A stretch of DNA of 64,000 nt from Rhabditoides inermis (GCA_963966185.1 CAWZYM010000020.1:637501-701500); one strand, 5' to 3'; positions 47,476 to 60,162 are shown, counted from the first letter of the stretch. Numbers and translations: made by a program. The notes: a model not told the origin generated them from the sequence alone.

Positions 47476-48991
47476 AAGAGATAGGCAGAGGGAGAGAGAG
47501 AGGGAGAGAGGGGAGGGAGGAAGAGGGAGGTGGGAGAATGGGCAATCGAATTGGTTGAGGGCGGTGTGGGAGGCGGGCCTGCAGAAAGAGAAATCCAAAA
47601 CAGCGATTATATACGTGTGCAGAGAAAGGGTGAAAACAGAGAGCGGATAGAGGTTTGCATCGTGAAATGGAATCAAATGGAGAGAGAAAGAGGGAGAGGG
47701 AGAGGGAGTAGAGGGATCGATTGGGCTCTGTAAGGGAACCTGTGTGTTTCCAGCCCGGAAACCACCCAAACCCATAGGCACGCATACAATCGGAAACAAA
47801 ACAAGTGCGGAGAAACGAGGGAGACAATGAGGGAGAGTGGAGGGAGTGGAAGGAGGGAGGCACACTGAATACCGTCGCGCTTCCGGAGAGCTATCGATCC
47901 CCTCACAAAAGTGGAACTGTGTAGTAAAGTAGCAAAGTTGTAGAGATGTGAGAGAGGGATGGGATAGGGCGGGATATAAAGAGAGAAGAGGGAAAGAGAG
48001 GAATGAGAGGGAGGAGGGGGAGAATCGTTAATAAACGAGGAAGGCGAACTTGTGAGCGGATACGCAAAAAGAAAAAAGAGGAAATGCTTCAATCCCTCGC
48101 AATCCAACAATCGAGCACTGATCCTCCACTCTTCTCACGTTTCCCATATGCACGCAGGCTAATCCTAATAATATGAATACCGAAACACAAGGAAGAAACC
48201 GCCCATGAACTTGGACATTATAGCGGCGAGCGAAACAGTTTCGGAAATGTTGTAAGACACGGCGACAAAAGCGAGCAGTGCAAAACGGCGTCAGGATTCC
48301 AGAAGATCAGGAGAGACGTTGTAGAAACTCATATGTGCATGAGAAATATGGTGGTGAGACGACGACGCAGGAGAGAGAGAGAAAGAGAGAGAGCGGGTCC
48401 ATCGATCGCGGGGGAGGGAGAGAGAGGGAGGGAGGGAGAGAGGGAGGGAGGGAGAGAGGGAGGGAAGGTGCACGGTCCGGAGTATCACGGAGAGTCGAAG
48501 CGAGAGTAGGCTACCCGGATACATTGTCCACCACACACATACACACACGACGAGAGATGATCAAAACAAAAACGGCAGCCCGTCGGCGGAGAGAGCGACG
48601 GGCAGGCGAGAGAGTGTGCGGGGAGGGGAGGGCGCAGACGGCCGGGCGGCTGCCCTCGGGCAACTAATAGCGCGGGTGGGGGCGGGGGAGGCTGCTTGCG
48701 GGGCGGCTGCCGCGCGGAGGCGACGCGACGCCGCGCCGCGACCAGCCTAGCTCCACCATCTGCACTTTCCAACTGCAGAGACAGAGTCTCGGAAACTTTT
48801 GCAAGATCTCAACAGCTGTGTAGATTTTCCGAGAGAAAATGAAAATTCCTTTGTTGTTGCTGTTGCAAATTAAATTAATTTTTTGAGTCATCTGGCAGCC
48901 TTACAAAATCCGCGAGAGCTCTCTATCACTCTATCTGTTCCGATCTGACTGACCCTTCAAGAGTGACCTTCCAGGCAGTTCGATCCTATCC

Positions 48992-49035
<44 letters not shown>

Positions 49036-49254
49036 CGACCGCCCACGCGCTCGTATTTCTTGTCTCCAGACCATCTCATCCTTCTTTTTCTTCTTCCCAG
49101 CCCACCTCGCATATCGTCCTTATTGCATTATTGATTGTTGCCTTTTTTGGGAGGCGCATTGCCACCACACATTTGGGCTCAGGTTTCACGTGTATGCGTG
49201 TGTTTGGTATATTGGATTGGCGCATGCGCTATGTCCGGGGACACAGATTTTTGG

Positions 49255-49298
<44 letters not shown>

Positions 49299-50435
49299 CT
49301 CACTCTCTTTCTCTCGCACTTCCAAAACATTTGCGAAGTCAATCCGCGCTCGCCACAGCGGCCACGTGTCAGTTCTATGGTCCCGGCTCTTTTCTGATTA
49401 TCATAATCTCTACATCTGCGCCCCTCGTTCCCATAACATATATCGTTGTGTTGTGTGGGTGGGTGGTCTGGGTATTAGCAGAATGAGCAACCAAAACATT
49501 ACCCGACAGCGAAAAAGATCGCAATTTCCGAGAAACGTGGCGATTTGTGAATGATGATAGTGTACTTTCGCACACTCTACAGTACACGATAAGCGGCTTT
49601 ATATTTAGTCACATTCTCCATTATTACATAGGCCAGTCAGGGAGGTGAGCAATTATTGTCAGTGATTCAAACTCATCAAATACTGTGAGCTATTAGGGAA
49701 GTGATATCTGACAGCGTATCTAAATGCTAAATGTCGCAATTAGCTTTCACGAGAATACTCACGGTACCGTGCGGTTTTCAGAAAAAGCGACTTTCGATTG
49801 TTCATATTCAGATAGCGGGGAGTGGAACGGACGCATTCTTCGGACGCTCTTTGATTTGTATTCATTGCATTTCCATTCCACGCGCCTACTCTGCCGCTGA
49901 ATCATCACCACTCCATACAACATCTTCTCATTTCCAAGAGCACATCCTATTCACGGAAGCGCGACAACCGAGAACATGAGATTTGTGGAATCAAACACTG
50001 GGAACAACTTGAAAGTATGGTACAGCATAGAAGAACATAACATTCGTGTACAATAACAAAGAAATGACCAAAAGTGGATTATTCTCGGAGTAGTAGTCGT
50101 AGCGGGTATAAATAGCCAGAAGATTGATGAAAGCTGTGCGTCTGTATCAAGACTTTGTTTCATTGCATGCTATATAGTGCACTTCTTGTTTCCATCTCGA
50201 TGCCTGAGTGCAAAAAATAAGAAGTTAGAGACGTGCGCACATTGCAAAGCACACAAACCATCATACATATTGCCGACGTTACGCAAGAAGATTTCTTTCT
50301 ACAAAACGCGTTCGATACTCCCTCTCTTGTTCGTATTCAGTTTACATCGTCATAAATGACATGCTGTACATGTATACAGTACAATTCTATTTTTTTTTCA
50401 GAAATATTCAAAATGCTATTTCAAAACTTTCAGAT
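44436..50435. other. 6-kb gene-poor region with many purine/pyrimidine tracts
   Basis: No exon is convincing here. It contains repeated GA/CT tracts (for example 44620-44685, 45420-45500, 47010-47130, 47336-47380, 47436-47540, 48368-48470, 48994-49035, 49258-49320) and unique sequence between them. The frames over these are low complexity. It lies upstream of both the zinc-finger gene (-) and the epimerase-like gene (+), so it probably holds their promoters and perhaps an untranslated first exon of the transcription factor. Confidence 0.5.
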
Positions 50436-50588
50436 ATGCACTCGTCGTATCTGATCACTGGTGGTCTGGGACAAGTGGGGTCGGAGCTGGCTAGACAAGC
50501 ATGGGACAAGGGGGCCAAGGTGAGAGAGAGAGAGAGAAAGAGAGAGGCAGAGAGAGAGGCAGAGAGAGAGAGAGAGGGGCAGAGAGAG

Positions 50589-50633
<45 letters not shown>

Positions 50634-50659
50634 CAGAGAGAGAGAGAGAGGAGAGAGAG

Positions 50660-50697
<38 letters not shown>

Positions 50698-50952
50698 CAA
50701 AGGTGAACCTGTTAAGGTGGTGGTACTGGACAACCTCTCTTCGGGCAGCGACGCCTCGCGCATTCCCCAACAGATGCGCGACTCGAATCGGTGAGAGAGA
50801 GATAATTTTTATCAGAATTTTCCGTTCATAGTTCTGATTCACGACTCTTTCAGCTTCGAACTCGTCGTCGGAGACACGGCCAACGAGGCACTCCTCGAGA
50901 AGACGATGAGGGACAATGAGGTAGGAGAGAGAGAGAGAGGGAGGGAGAGGGA

Positions 50953-50997
<45 letters not shown>

Positions 50998-52210
50998 TCT
51001 TGCAGGTAGACTGTGTGCTGGAGTGTTCGGCGCGCGCCCGCCCCACGGTTGACTCCCCCATCCCGTCTGCCAGGAACGCCATCATCGGTCAGTCCATCAG
51101 CTTATTACCGTAACGGTATTAGAGAGGGCGCGCGCTACCTCTCTTTTGGCTTAGGATAAGGCTCGCGCTAGAATTTTTAGGAAGCGATATCCAAAGGTCA
51201 TGTTAGCAGCAACGTGAACTCATCCAATTCATGTTAGTTAGATTCGCACGGTTCCGTAGGCCAGATCACTGGTTGACGCCATCTTTGTATCTTTTCTGTG
51301 AAAGAAGTTATGCGCGATCGCGCGCACCCATGAGGCGAGAGGCCAGCGTGTGGGTGTGTGTGTGTGGACCGTTTCCAGTCAACGCTGGCTGCTAGCTCTC
51401 TCTCTCGGTGGGCGGGGCGAGAGAGAGAGAGCGCGAGAGTGCGCGATATTGAGAGAGCGCGCAGACGGTAGTAGACATGCACTTACGCCTCAGCGATTCA
51501 AAATAAAGAGTAAAATTTCTTTCAAAGCGTTTCTTTTGATACCATGAGAAACATTGTTGTACATACGCAACAAACACGACCTGTAGAATGTAGTATATTC
51601 AATGACTTGCTACCATCATTAAATTGTATCATTCATCATAGTTCTGCGCATACGAATGAACGACGGAGCTTGGCAATCAGGTAGAAAAGAAATTTCTATG
51701 AAATTTAACAAAAGCACATATATTATCTCTTAAAAGTACTCGCGTAAAGAGAGTCAGTTTGTCTTGACCCAATTCAACAAAAGCGCATGCATAAAACGTT
51801 TACAAATACTAACACAAACCTGCGCATAACGGACTGTTCGATGAATCGATGAAATTGATGAAATGTAATCAATATTAGAGAGAGAGAGAGAGAGAGAGAG
51901 GAGCAGGTTTGTGTTAGTATTTGTAAACGTTTTATGCATGCGCTTTTGTTGAATTGGGTCAAGACAAACTGACTCTCTTTACGCGAGTACTTTTAAGAGA
52001 TAATACTTGATTCGATTAAAAAATAATTTGATTCTGCTATTATTTCTCCAGCTCATGGCATTTCAATCTAGGAATCACTCATCTGATGGACGCTATGCGC
52101 AAGTACGGAGCTGTCAAGTCTTTTGTGCTCGTCTCTGGACATCAGGTGAGAGAGGGGGGGGGGGGAGATAGGGAGAAGGAGAGTAAGGGAGAAGAAGAGA
52201 GATGGAGAAG

Positions 52211-52241
<31 letters not shown>

Positions 52242-54143
52242 AGATAGAGAAGAGATGGGGAGGGAGAGTGAGAATATACAAATACCTACCTTTGCAGGTG
52301 TACGGTGCGGGTCCTCAGCTGGAGTCGGTGTCTCTGGGTCCCCGCTGTTTCCGCGGAGCCGCCATGGCCGGAGCCGAGGCTATGGTGCACAGGTGAGTGC
52401 GCTCCTATCACTGGTTCCTACTCGTTCCTTGCAGCTACGTCATCTCCTACCGCCTCCCCCTCTCCATCGCCCGACTGTCTGCCGTGTACTCTTGCGATGG
52501 CGAGAGAGACTTGGAGAAGGCAGCCAGAGGAAGCGGAGGATCCTTCCGATGCAATCCCATTCATGTCAAGGATGCGGCCGATGGTGGGTGCAAGGAGAGA
52601 GAGAGAGAGGGAGAGAAAGAGAGAGAGAGAGAGGGAGAGAAAGAGAGAGGGAGATTTTTACAGGAGTGCTCCGTCTCGCCGACGTCGCCGGCAACTGCTC
52701 CATCTTCAACTTTGGATCCGCGGGAGAGATCACAGAGCAGCACATTGCCAACCCCGGCCTCGAGCTCCTCCCCACTGCGTTCAGCTCCGAGAAGGCGAAG
52801 GTACACCATCTCTCTCTCTCTCTTTTTCTCCCCCCGACGTCCCATTTCCAGTCTGAGCTCGGCTGGTCTCCGTCTGTCTCCCTGTCCGATGGCCTGAAGA
52901 CCATCGTCCCTACCTCTGCTTCCACTGCCGACCGACCCGTCAAGTTCCTGCTGTTCGGTGCGTCATCCATGTGATTCCTTGATTCCACGTGTTCCAGGTG
53001 GCAGGGGCTGGATCGGACAGCAGTTCTCGGCTCTGCTGGAGAAGGAGGGAATCGAGTGCCAGCTGGCTGCCAGCCGCCCCGGAAGCGATCCCGATCAGAA
53101 AGTATGTATATCTATTGGCGGTATCAACAAGATAACTAGTTCATTTCCCATGAGCATTTCGTGCTAGTCGAACTTTGACAAGGAAGGGAAGCTGTTTTTG
53201 GTGTTACGTCTTTCGCATTTCCAACTTCCAACCCCTCTGCAGGTCCGCGACGAGATCGTTGCGGCGGCGCCGAGCCACGTCGTCTCGATGCTCGGAAGGA
53301 CGCAGGGACCAGGTGAGCTCTCCCATCCCCCTCCCCCTCACACCCCACTCAGGATGCAACTCTATCGTGTACCTGGAGGGCGGGCCGGACCGACTGCGCC
53401 TCAACATGCGAGACAACCTCTACGCGCCCTGGCTACTCGCCGGCATATGCGAGAAGGTCGGTCCACCAGCGAAGTCGATGTGTATCTTGCGCATTTGCAG
53501 GCGGGTCTCCACTTCACCTACCTCGGCACGGGATGTCTGTTCGAGTACAATGAGCAGCATCCCATTGATGGACCTGGATACACGGTCAGTCTGGGAATGA
53601 TGAAGATCGAATGGTAGAGAAAATGTCGCGCGCTCCTGGAGCCTGCGGGGAATAGAAAGGAAAAGAAACGTGTATCACTCGCAAATGCATGAAGGTTATT
53701 ATGTGATTGTTGTTGTAGGAGGAGGAGACTGGCAACTACGTGGGCACGTCGTACTCTGCTGTGAAGGGGTACACGGAGAGGCTGCTCAGACATTTCCACA
53801 ATACACTACAATGCCGCATACGGTAAGTACAACTCCTCCACACACTTTTATTTCGTCGAATAGTAGAAACCATGAACCACAACTCATTGTGCATTTATAG
53901 TTTTAACAACTATACATTTCTTTACAACTGACCCTCTTTCAGTCTGCCCGTCAACTACGAGCACGACAACCGCAATCTGGTGGCCAAGCTGATGGCGTTC
54001 ACCAAGGTACCAGCTGGAACCAGTCGGCACCAGTCATGTTCATTGTAGGTGCTGGACATCCCCAACTCGATCACTATTCTGCCCGACTGTCTGCCGATCC
54101 TGCTGGATATGGCCAAGAAACGGTGATCTCTTACTCTCATCTC

Positions 54144-54180
<37 letters not shown>

Positions 54181-54356
54181 CTCATCTCCAGCTCCACCGG
54201 CGTGATCAACCTCGTCAACCCGGGTCCGATTCGCTTCCCCGAGATCTCGGCTCTCTACAAGGAAATCAATCCTGATTGGGCATACGAAGTCATGCCGGCC
54301 GATGTAAGAGAGAGAGAGAGAGAGAGAGAGGGGGGAGGGGGAGGGGGAGGGGGAGG

Positions 54357-54396
<40 letters not shown>

Positions 54397-54548
54397 CTGT
54401 TCAGCCGTCGTCGGACCTGGTTCGTACTCGCTCGCACTGCACTCTGTCGTCTGACCGGCTGCAGTCTCTGTACCCCGGTCTCCGCTCTGCCCGCGCGGGA
54501 ATCGAGCAGGCAGTCAGAGAGGTGGCAGCCAAGAAGGCGCAGCAGTAG
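50436..54548 (+). CDS. Two-domain SDR protein (epimerase-like N half, RmlD/UER1-like C half)
   Basis: Eighteen exons encode 555 residues: about 50436-50519, 50717-50790, 50854-50920, 51006-51087, 52072-52145, 52298-52392, 52435-52583, 52664-52800, 52852-52957, 52998-53101, 53243-53312, 53353-53456, 53501-53584, 53719-53822, 53943-54006, 54049-54122, 54192-54303, 54465-54548. The N-terminal half is an extended [20 protein letters not shown] (NAD loop, residues 8-15), [11 protein letters not shown], then SGHQVYGAG. Its YxxxK is absent, the aligned segment being [15 protein letters not shown]. The C-terminal half starts [13 protein letters not shown] (about residue 286) and carries TGCLFE and [11 protein letters not shown] with intact Tyr422 and Lys426; it resembles dTDP-4-keto-rhamnose reductases and plant UER1/RHM C-terminal domains. 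A role in nucleotide-rhamnose synthesis is likely (inference); C. elegans has related rml genes. The intron 51088-52071 holds a composite repeat. Confidence 0.82.
51118..51480 (+). repeat. Composite repeat, block A, copy 2
   Basis: Second copy of the block at 7188-7515, same orientation relative to the following inverted repeat. It starts ATTAGAGAGGGCGCGCGC and shares GCGATATCCAAAGGTCATG, ATGTTAGTTAGATTCGCACG and GGCCAGCGTGTGGGTG with copy 1, with scattered substitutions. It lies within an intron of the SDR gene. Confidence 0.8.
51721..52005. repeat. Foldback inverted repeat, copy 2 (arms about 103 bp)
   Basis: The left arm (51721-51823) and right arm (51902-52005) are nearly perfect reverse complements: TATTATCTCTTAAAAGTACT to AACACAAACCTGC. 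A short centre ends in an AG microsatellite (51877-51901). It is related to 9498-9993. The near-identity of the arms, compared with divergence between the two copies, suggests either recent insertion or arm homogenisation. Confidence 0.85.
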
Positions 54549-54719
54549 AGACACATGTGATTGTGACCTTTTCTGCAGATCAGAACGTACAACCATATCT
54601 GTGATATTTTTGAACCGTGATAAACAGTTTATTATGATTGTGGATCGAAATGTTTTATTTTTGGGGCAGTTTCATAACGAAAGGCTTTGCGTTGTCTTGA
54701 TCGACGTGTATCAACAGGG

Positions 54720-55049
54720 AGAGATAAACATGGTCAGAGTTCGAGTGATAAGACATTTTAGATCTTCTTATCACATCCAACTACTGTCGCGCATAAGTTT
54801 CCCAATCTAGTGTTACATCTCATTCGCATCTCATAGAAGCCACCAGCATCATAGAACATAGAAACATGGTTACATTCACAGTGTTCAGCGAATCAATTTT
54901 ACTACTATCAGAGTCATGACACAGGAGGAAAAAAGGAGATTTGAGATGGCCTGTCAATCAGTGCGCGCAGCCTGCACCTGCCACTCTCGCGCTATCAAAT
55001 GCGGATTGCATAAAAGGTCCACTGCCCCCTCTCCTCCACTCGTCCAGTG
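54720..55049 (+). promoter_or_regulatory. Vitellogenin promoter
   Basis: A TATA-like box, CATAAAAGG, lies at 55009-55017, only about 33 bases before the ATG, so the leader must be very short, as known for C. elegans vit genes. A TGTCAAT box (VPE1-type in C. elegans vit promoters) is at 54952-54958. GATA-type sites include AGATAA (54722), TGATAAG (54746-54752), CTTATCA (54767-54773), CTATCAG (54904) and CTATCAAA (54992). These fit intestinal GATA-factor control (known for vit genes; inferred here). Confidence 0.7.
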
Positions 55050-58000
55050 ATGCGCTCATTCGCTTGTCTGGCGGTGTTGGCCCTCGCGGCTGCCGCCTCC
55101 CTCCCCACCCGCTACCACACAGCACACGTCTACCACTACACCTACGACGGACAGATCGCCACCGGCCTGCCCCTTGACTCGCAGTATGCCGCCACCCGCC
55201 TCCGTGCCGCCGTCAAGCTCGCCTTCGACGACGAGCGCGTCATCGTCAAGATGGACGACGTGCAGATGGGATACACCAACGACAAGGTGAGTCTCTCGGC
55301 ATTCGGACGCGCTCATAGAGACTGTTCAGACCTCGCTGGAGAGCATCTCGCCGATGAAGCTGTTCACTGTTCTGCCGACTGAGGAGACCCGCGTGCTGTC
55401 GCTGCCGTTCTCGGCCCGCTACCTCGACGGAGTCTTCTCCGACCTCGTGTTCGACCGCGACGACGTCGTCTGGTCCGAGAACGCCAAGCGCGCCATCCTC
55501 AACATGCTCCAGACCACCCAGAACAAGAAGGTACGGAGATAAGAGAGGATAATATACAACGACATATTCAGGCTCTATTCGATTCCGAGATGAAGCGCTC
55601 CGAGCTCGACTCGTACACCGTGCAGGAGAAGACGCTCGAGGGAGACTGCGAGGTCGTCTACACCTCCATGCCCACTGAGGAGGAGATGCTCGAGATCACC
55701 AAGGTGCGCTCTTCCCTGTTTCCTGTCCACACCTTCTCTCAGGCCGTCTCGTTCGAGTCGTGCCGCCGCCGCGCCGACATCCGCTCCAACTACCGCTTCG
55801 GAGCCGCGTGCACCGCCGAGTCGTGCGCAGACAAGTGGACCACCGCGCAGAGCAACACCCACTCGCAGACCGTCATCAACATGAACGCTACTCAGCACGG
55901 ACTCGTGAGTCGAATGGTGTTTTACTGTGAACCCCCCAGAACTAGTTGTTATCAGCTACTTTATATCAATTTCAGATCCACTCTGTGGAGGCTCGCTCTC
56001 TCTACTCGTTCTCTCCCTTCGACTCCTCCTCCCTTCTGTCCACCCGCGTTCTCGCCACCCTCACCCTCTCCAAGGTGAACAAGGGACACGTCGAGCTGCC
56101 GACCGAGACCAAGCCCGCCACCACTCTTCTCTACTCCACCGAGATGGAGCAGTACGAGGAGCGCTGGATTGTCAAGGGCGAGCAGGAGTGGCTGGCGTTC
56201 GAGCCGCTCGCCAAGCTCGACAAGGTTACCGAGGCGCGCAAACTGATCGCCCAGCTGGTGAAGAAGAACGAGAAGAAGGAGCACGACGAGTTCTTCCCCA
56301 GGACAGTCGCTCGCCTCGTTGAGGTGAGTACGGGAGAAACATGAAGAAAAAGGGAATAATCGATCCCTTGTAGATCATGCGCGTGTGCACCCGCACCGAG
56401 CTCGAGTCCATCTTCGCCCTCCTCCCTGAGATAGAGCTGTCGGTGGCCGACACGGAGAAGATCAACCACATGCTCGTCGACTGCCTCGCCGTCGCCGGAA
56501 CCCGCGTCACCATCGAGTACTTCACCGAGCTCGTCGTTTCCGGAAAGGTTGGGTAGCTTTCGCATTCCTGTTCATAATACAATTGCAGGTCACTCCGGCC
56601 AAGGCCTCGGTCGCTATGAAGACCTTTGTGAACGTGCGTCTGGCTGGCGAGAAGACTCTGGAAGCCGTGTACTCGATGTGCGACTCGAAGCTCGCTCGTC
56701 ACTCGCCGGCCCTCCGCCAGAGCTGCCTGCTGTCGTATGGAGCCATGCTGCGCGCCACTTGCGGACGCACCACCGACTCGTTTGCCCTCGAGAAGACCGA
56801 CATCTGCGACACCACCTTCGAGACCAAGGTCGTCAAGCAGCTGCGCAAGCTGTTCGAGTCGGTCGAGACCCGCTACGAGAAGATCCTCGCCCTCAAGACC
56901 TTCGCCAACGCCGGACTCGTCTCCTCGATGGAGCTCCTCGAGAAGGTCATGTTCGATCGCTCCGAGGAGACCGTGATCCGCGTGCAGGCTGTCGAGGCGC
57001 TCCGCCAGCTGACGACCGTCGTGCCGAAGGAGGTGCGCTCCGTGCTGCTGCCGATCTTCCTGTCCTCCGTGGAGCCGGCTGAGCTGCGCGTGTCTGCCAT
57101 CCGCGTGCTGCTGCGCTCCCGCCCCGACCGCGCCATCCTCGTGCAGATCGCGCGCGCCCTCAACCAGGAGCACGACCAGCACGTGTTCGCCTACACCCAC
57201 TCGCTCCTCGAGAAGCTCTCCGTCAGCACCGCCGCCTGCGAGCAGCACCTGGCGACTCGCGTGCGCGCCGCGCTCCGCTTCATCCGCCCCCGTCCACTCG
57301 TCTCGTCCCGCTACCTCCGCGCCAACCTCTACTCGCACAAGCTCAACTTCGGCGGTCTGCTCAACCTGGGCGCCATCCTCGGCAACGACTCGTTCCTGCC
57401 CAAGGAGATGCACTCTGCCCTTGACACGGCGTTCGGCGGGCAGTGGATGCGCTCCATGCTCGAGATCGGTGTGCAGCAGCACAACGTCGACCGCGTGCTG
57501 ATGCGCGTGTGGAAGAAGATGGAGGCGTCCCACGAGCCGGCCATGTTTGTGCGCGGAAAGCGCTCGGCCCTCGCGCGCCCCGCCGACATGCTGCGCTCCA
57601 TCATGAACAAGCTCGGCATCTTCCGCCGCGACGAGCAGACGGTCGAGGACGTGCACGCCATGATCTACCTGCGCTACAAGGACCTCGACTACGCCGTGCT
57701 GCCGATGGAAGAGAAGCTGATCGCCGAGCTGCTCGAGAAGCTCTTCGTCTCCGGCCACATCGACCTCGGCCGCGTGGAGCGCGTGTTCGCCGACGGGCTG
57801 GGCCTGCGCGGCTCGCTCGCCTCGTTCGTGTACGAGTCCCGCCGCCGCATGCCCACTGTGCTCGGACTGCCCCTGCTCGTCTCCGGAAAGATGCCCACTG
57901 TCGCGTCGGTCGACGGAAAGCTGCGCCTCGTGCTCCTGCCCGAGAACGGAGAGCGCGTCGATGGAATGCGTTTTGAGATCGACCTCGACACCGCTGTCGC

Positions 58001-60016
58001 CGCCACGCACATCACCGAGATGCGCGTCATCTCGCCTCTTCACCTCAACGGAGTCAAGCTCGTTCATCACGCCCACGTCGCTCTGCCCATCAACGCTCGT
58101 CTGTCACTCAACTGGCACAAGCCGGCTTTCGAGCTGGTCTTCGTGCGCCCCACCGAGCAGCGCCGCATCTTCTCCCTCCACTCCAACGCCGTCGTATTCG
58201 CCAAGAAGCTGTCGATGGAGATGTACCCCGAGAGCGAGGAGCGCACCATCCATCTCCAGCTCGCCAAGGTGAACTCGTTCGAGCGTGAGTCGACCGTGTT
58301 CCGTCTCGCCGCCAACCTGCACAGCGGACTGCGCTCCGTGCCCGCTGTTCTCTCCTCTGACAACTCGATCGACCTCTTCCTTCTTCCCGGAAACAAGCTC
58401 GTCTTCAAGGGCGCCATCGCCAAGGACGACACTCTCATTCAGGACCGCCTCTTCAAGAAGATCGTCACTAACGTGCGCGACTTGGATGTGCAGCAGTACA
58501 AGCTCATCTTCAAGCACCTCATCGGATCCGAGGAGAAGCTGGACGCGGTGCTGCGCTACGCCTACAACCCCGTCAAGTACATGCTGAACGCTATGCTCGA
58601 GACCGTGTACAAGAACAAGAAGATCGTCTCGGTGATGAGCTTCGACAAGACCGAGGGAGCGATGCACAACGAGTGGGAGATGGACAAGAAGAGCGTGCTC
58701 GGATTCAGCTACAAGTTCGAGGAGAACGAGTTCCAGCTGAACGTGGAGCACAAGATGAGCCCCGTCGAGACGCGCTACCTCAACAAGCTCTACCAGCTGC
58801 TCAAGGCCCGCAACCTGTTCACCGCCCAGCTCGCCGTCTCCGACGTCGACGACTCCAACATCGTGCTGGTCGCCAAGCCGGTTGGCAAGCTGATCGAGAT
58901 GACACTCGAGATGAACAACGAGAAGATGATGTGGCTCGAGTCCGCCTTCCCCTTCTTCCGCATGGAGCAGATGCAGAACGTGATGGAGAGCGAGTGCCGC
59001 GTCGAGGAGACCAAGATCACCACCTTCGATCGTCTCTTCCTCAACGCGCCGCTCACTGGCTGCTACTCGGTGCTGGCCAAGGACTGTTCCGAGCAGCCCC
59101 GCTTCGCCGTCCTCGCCAAGCAGCTCACCGAGCAGTACAAGAAGGTCAAGCTCATCGGACACAAGCACGTCATCGAAGCGTACCTCGACAACGAGAAGAT
59201 GGTGATCGAGATCAACGACGAGATCGTCGAGGACGAGCAGCTGCTCAAGAAGTACAAGTGAGTTACGGTTCAGGTGGCTCCGTTATAAAACGCCATTGCA
59301 GCATCCGCTTCGAGTCCGAGTCCAAGGTGGTGATGGTTGTGGAGGGAGTGCGCGTCGTGTTCGACGGCGTCGACGTCCTCGTCCGCCTGCCCGCCACCTT
59401 CAAGAACCAGCAGTGCGGTCTGTGCGGCCACTTCGACGGCGTCTCCCGCAACGACATCCGCAAGGCCGACAACACCGGTAAGCGAGTGGCACGTGGTGTC
59501 AAATACTCCTTGATTTCAGAGACCGAGAACGTCCGCGAGTTCTTCGACTCGTTCCTGGTGAAGGACGAGGAGTGCGACGAGCGCATCGTATCCGAGGTGG
59601 ACAACTTCCGCATACTCGAGAACGAGTGGCAGAAGGAGACCGTCGAGGATGACGTCTCCGACGAGACCTACGAGGTCGAGATGCCCAAGAAGATGGTGGT
59701 CGAGAAGAAGAAGATGGCGTACACCGAGGGCGAGTCTGTGGAGCCGGTGCAGCGCACTCGCGTGCTCGAGTTCACGCACACCGTGTGCTTCTCGCGCCAG
59801 CCGCTGCCGGCCTGCCACGAGCTCACCTCCGAGGAGCAGACTGTCAGGGAGATGGTGGACTTTGTGTGCGTGCCCCGCGACAACGTGCTCACGGCGCGTC
59901 TCATGCGCGACGCCCGCCGCTACGACGTCGTCTCGGTCGAGAAGATCGAGGCTATCCCCGACTTCGAGCAGATGCAGCAGTCCCTGCGCGTCCCCAAGAC
60001 CTGCCTCGCCTTCTAA
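55050..60016 (+). CDS. vit: Vitellogenin (yolk lipoprotein precursor)
   Basis: Large lipid-transfer yolk precursor made in the intestine, secreted and taken up by oocytes. Nine exons give 1531 residues: about 55050-55286, 55330-55530, 55572-55703, 55743-55904, 55976-56323, 56374-56547, 56589-59257, 59302-59477, 59520-60016. A signal peptide (MRSFACLAVLALAAAASLPT) precedes the N-terminal lipovitellin domain (YHYTYDGQIATGL onward), then the helical repeat region and DUF1943-like part. A von Willebrand D domain near the C-terminus has the hallmark NQQCGLCGHFDGVSRND. No polyserine phosvitin is present, as in other nematodes. A basic motif RGKR at residues 740-743 could be a furin-type processing site, as in C. 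elegans VIT-6, giving two halves of similar size. Codon use is very biased towards C/G endings, typical of highly expressed genes; this creates long antisense frames that are not genes. Confidence 0.97.
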
Positions 60017-60162
60017 ACCTACTAAGCAGTTTCGATAAAGCCTAACTCAAAAAAATATTGTTTTCTACACTGATTAGAAAAAAATTATACTGTAAAATTG
60101 ATGTACAATATTTTCTTACCAGTTCGAACGGAAATTACTATAATTATTATTTCATTAGTTTG

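Noticed and set aside
48485..48772. Minus-strand Pro/Arg-rich frame near 48.6 kb
   Set aside because: GC-rich low-complexity sequence with no homologous domain and no neighbouring exon in phase.
56226..59168. Long antisense frames (616 and 354 codons) opposite vitellogenin
   Set aside because: They arise from the strong third-position C/G bias of vitellogenin and have His/Leu/Val/Gly-biased composition with no known domain.
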